Positions 5,910 to 8,105 of a stretch of 8,105 nt of DNA are shown piece by piece. Location: contig DJGG01000117.1 of assembly GCA_002432195.1 (NCBI GenBank), forward strand, positions 3,379-11,483, given 5' to 3'. Below the pieces are notes generated by a model, which saw only the letters and a list, made by a program, of their open reading frames with translations, was not told the origin of the DNA and ran no database searches. The DNA is from Desulfobacteraceae bacterium UBA5852. Lineage in GTDB: Bacteria; Desulfobacterota; Desulfobacteria; Desulfobacterales; UBA5852. Both the position numbers and the translations under genes were made by a program. Within the stretch, counting starts at the first letter, position 1. Every line of letters starts with the position of its first letter.

Positions 5910-8105
5910 ATGAGCAGAAGCCATCTGGAGCGCATGTTCCAGCCCGCCACGGTGGCCGTGGTGGGCGCCAGCGACCGGAAAGGACGCATCGGCGCCGTGT
6001 TGCTGGAAAACCTCCTGCGCGGGGGGTTCCAGGGCACCATCCTGCCGGTCAACCCCCGGCACCGGGAGGTCCGCGGCCTGGCCTGCCGTGCCTCCGTGAC
6101 GGAGTGGGGAACTCCCGTGGACCTGGCCCTGATCGCGGTGCCCATGCCCCAGGTGCCCGCGGTCGTGGGGGAGTGCGCGGCAGCCGGCGTGGGCGCGGCC
6201 GTCATTTTCTCCGCCGGGGGCCGCGAGGTGGGCGCGGACGGCCGGGCGGCGGAGGAGGCCATCCGGGCCGCCGTCGGCGAGCGATCCCTGCGCCTCATCG
6301 GCCCCAACAGCCTGGGACTGGTCTGCGTCCCGGCGGGCCTCAACGCCAGCGCTTCCCGGAGCCTGCCTCCGGAGGGGCGCATGGCTTTCCTCTCCCAGAG
6401 CGGTTCGATCTACGCGGCCATCCTGGACCTGGCGGCCCGCCGCGGGATCGGGTTCAGCCACGTGGTCTGCCTGGGGTCCATGATGGATGTCACCTTCGCC
6501 GAGCTCATCGACCACCTGGGGGCCGATCCCCAGGTGCGCGGCATCCTCCTCTACGCGGAGAACCTGAGCCGCTTTCGCGCCTTCATGAGCGCGGCCCGGG
6601 CGGTCTCCCGGGTCAAGCCCATCATCGCCCTGAAGGCCGGACGCACCGGTGCCGGCCGGGTGGCCGCCGCGTCCCATACCGGGGCCCGGGCAGGGGATGA
6701 CCGCATCTACGACGCCGCGCTGCGCCGGGCGGGCATTATCCGCGTGCGGACCTTCGAGGAACTTTTCGATGCGGCCGCCCTGCTCGGCCGGGAGATCCGA
6801 TCCCTGGGCCCGAGCCTGGCCATCGTCACCAATGCCGGCGGGCCGGGCGTGATGGCCGTGGACGCGCTGGCCGACCGCGGAACGGCTCCGGCGGCCCTGC
6901 GCCCGGCCACCCTGGAGCGCCTGGCCCACGTGCTGCCCGGCTCCGGGAGCCCGGGCAACCCGGTCAAGGTGCCGGGCGACGCCTCGGCGGAGCTTTACCG
7001 GCAGGTGGTGGAGATCTGCCTGGAGGCCGAAGAAGTCCAGGGGATCCTGGTGATCCTGGCACCCCACGCCCTCAATATGCCCACCGAGGTGGCCGCGATC
7101 CTGGCGGAACATTTCCGGCGCAGCCCACGGCCCATCTTCGCCTCCTGGCTGGGAGGGCCGGACGTGCAGGAGGGGCGCGACATCCTGGCCGGGGCCGGCG
7201 TCGCCGTGTTCGACACCCCGGAGCGGGCGGTGCGGGCCTTCATGAACCTCCACCGCCACCACCGCAACGTGGAGCTGCTCCAGGAGATTCCGTCCCGGCT
7301 GCCCCGGCGCATGGACCTGGACCGCGAGTCGGCCGCGGAGCGCATCGCCGCTGCCATGCGCTCCCGGGACCTCCCAGGCGTCCAACTGGCGGGCACGGCG
7401 GTCCGCCAACTGCTGTCCTGCTACGGAATCCCCATGCAGCCCGCCCGGCGCCTGGCAGAGATAAGTCCCGGGGCCATCCGGGAGGCCGCGGCGGCCTGCG
7501 GCTACCCGGTGCTCCTGAAGCGCATCCGGCTGCTGCCGGAGGGCCCCCCGCGCGTGCTGCGGCGTGTGATCCACGGGGAGGCCGAGGTGGCCTCCATTCC
7601 CCAGACCTGGTTCGAGGGTCCCGCCCCCGGCAGCACGGACGAAGTGCTCCTGGAACGCCTGGTCCTGCCGGAGTTCGAGCTTCTGGCCGGGGTGGAAACG
7701 GACCCGGACTTCGGTCCCGCCATCCGCTTCGGGCTGGGGGGGGCGTCCGCCGACCTGATCGGCGACCAGGCGTTCACCCTGCCGCCGCTCAACCGCCTTC
7801 TGGCCCGCCGCCTGATGGAAGAAACCCGCGTCCACCAGCGGATCGCCAGCCTCAGCGGGCAGGCCGCCGCCATCCACCTCCAGACCGAGGAGATCCTGGT
7901 GCGGCTCTCCCAAATGGTAACCGATTTTGCCGAGGTCCACAGCGTACGCCTCAACCCCCTGATGGTGCAGGGCGGGCGCGTCGTGGTGGGGGAGGCCTGG
8001 GTGCGGCTGGCCGCCCCGCTCCGCCCGGCGCCCCTCCACCTGGTGATCAGCGCCTATCCGGATGAGCTGGAGGCCCGGACCCGGGCCCGGGACGGCCGGC
8101 CCCTG
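5910..8105 (+). CDS. NDP-forming acyl-CoA synthetase-like protein, probable PatZ-type acetyltransferase (3' end outside window)
   Basis: An open frame of 732 codons runs to the window edge without a stop. Order: a CoA-binding Rossmann domain (about 8-140, VAVVGAS at 15-21, GPNSLG at 131-136); succinyl-CoA synthetase-like flavodoxin domains (about 150-450, LSQSG at 161-165, SHTGARAG at 255-262 with the alpha phospho-histidine position H256 kept); and an ATP-grasp domain (about 490-700, FGLGG at 607-611). The ATP-grasp lacks the usual THKSDVGGV beta-histidine segment after GYPVLLK (531-537), and the ELDINPL motif reads SVRLNPL. The final residues (HLVISAYPDELEARTRARDGRPL) resemble the linker before the GNAT domain of PatZ/Pat lysine acetyltransferases. 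An acetyl-CoA-dependent regulator is thus likelier than an ADP-forming synthetase. GTG 5904 is an alternative start. Confidence 0.85.
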   Translation, partial: MSRSHLERMFQPATVAVVGASDRKGRIGAVLLENLLRGGFQGTILPVNPRHREVRGLACRASVTEWGTPVDLALIAVPMPQVPAVVGECAAAGVGAAVIFSAGGREVGADGRAAEEAIRAAVGERSLRLIGPNSLGLVCVPAGLNASASRSLPPEGRMAFLSQSGSIYAAILDLAARRGIGFSHVVCLGSMMDVTFAELIDHLGADPQVRGILLYAENLSRFRAFMSAARAVSRVKPIIALKAGRTGAGRVAAASHTGARAGDDRIYDAALRRAGIIRVRTFEELFDAAALLGREIRSLGPSLAIVTNAGGPGVMAVDALADRGTAPAALRPATLERLAHVLPGSGSPGNPVKVPGDASAELYRQVVEICLEAEEVQGILVILAPHALNMPTEVAAILAEHFRRSPRPIFASWLGGPDVQEGRDILAGAGVAVFDTPERAVRAFMNLHRHHRNVELLQEIPSRLPRRMDLDRESAAERIAAAMRSRDLPGVQLAGTAVRQLLSCYGIPMQPARRLAEISPGAIREAAAACGYPVLLKRIRLLPEGPPRVLRRVIHGEAEVASIPQTWFEGPAPGSTDEVLLERLVLPEFELLAGVETDPDFGPAIRFGLGGASADLIGDQAFTLPPLNRLLARRLMEETRVHQRIASLSGQAAAIHLQTEEILVRLSQMVTDFAEVHSVRLNPLMVQGGRVVVGEAWVRLAAPLRPAPLHLVISAYPDELEARTRARDGRPL

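Noticed and set aside
5781..8039. A 752-codon open frame on the minus strand opposite the acyl-CoA synthetase-like gene
   Set aside because: The + strand frame encodes recognisable Rossmann, flavodoxin and ATP-grasp domains. The antisense product is compositionally biased with no motif.

Overview
The window is GC-rich and densely coded, and every supported gene is on the + strand. Close relatives of the CBS-ACT protein (MLVKDWMS... start) and of the 'AHSIRNP' histidine kinase are, as I recall, typical of Desulfobacterota (former Deltaproteobacteria: sulfate reducers and relatives). A high-GC member of that phylum is the best guess. This rests on recognising the families, not on a search.

Layout. 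Positions 1-114 hold the C-terminal end of a CBS-domain protein. Next come a DASS/SLC13-family anion permease (161-1666), a membrane-bound sensor histidine kinase (1733-3193) and an NtrC-type sigma54-dependent response regulator (3251-4690). The gaps of 46, 66 and 57 bases suggest one transcription unit, with a strong GC hairpin between the permease and the kinase. The 288-base gap 4691-4978 looks like a complete sigma54-type control region: a 17-bp perfect palindrome, an AT-rich island, a near-consensus -24/-12 promoter, and an inverted repeat over the predicted start site. It drives a 228-residue protein with two CBS domains and an ACT domain (4979-5665).

The stop codon of that gene lies in the left arm of a 172-bp element (5662-5833). 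The element has 20-bp terminal inverted repeats (19/20 matching), nested inverted repeats and two near-identical internal hairpins, and looks like a non-coding MITE or palindromic intergenic repeat. Beyond it starts a long gene that runs off the window (5910-8105+). It is an NDP-forming acyl-CoA synthetase-like protein whose last visible residues match the linker that precedes the GNAT domain in PatZ/Pat protein acetyltransferases.

Working model (inference): the kinase and regulator sense a periplasmic or membrane signal related to the permease's anion substrate. The phosphorylated regulator binds the palindrome and activates the sigma54 promoter of the CBS-ACT gene, linking transport to proteins expected to bind adenylates (CBS), small ligands (ACT) and acyl-CoA (PatZ-like). 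The substrate cannot be told from sequence. I see no tRNA, rRNA, CRISPR array, transposase gene or phage gene.
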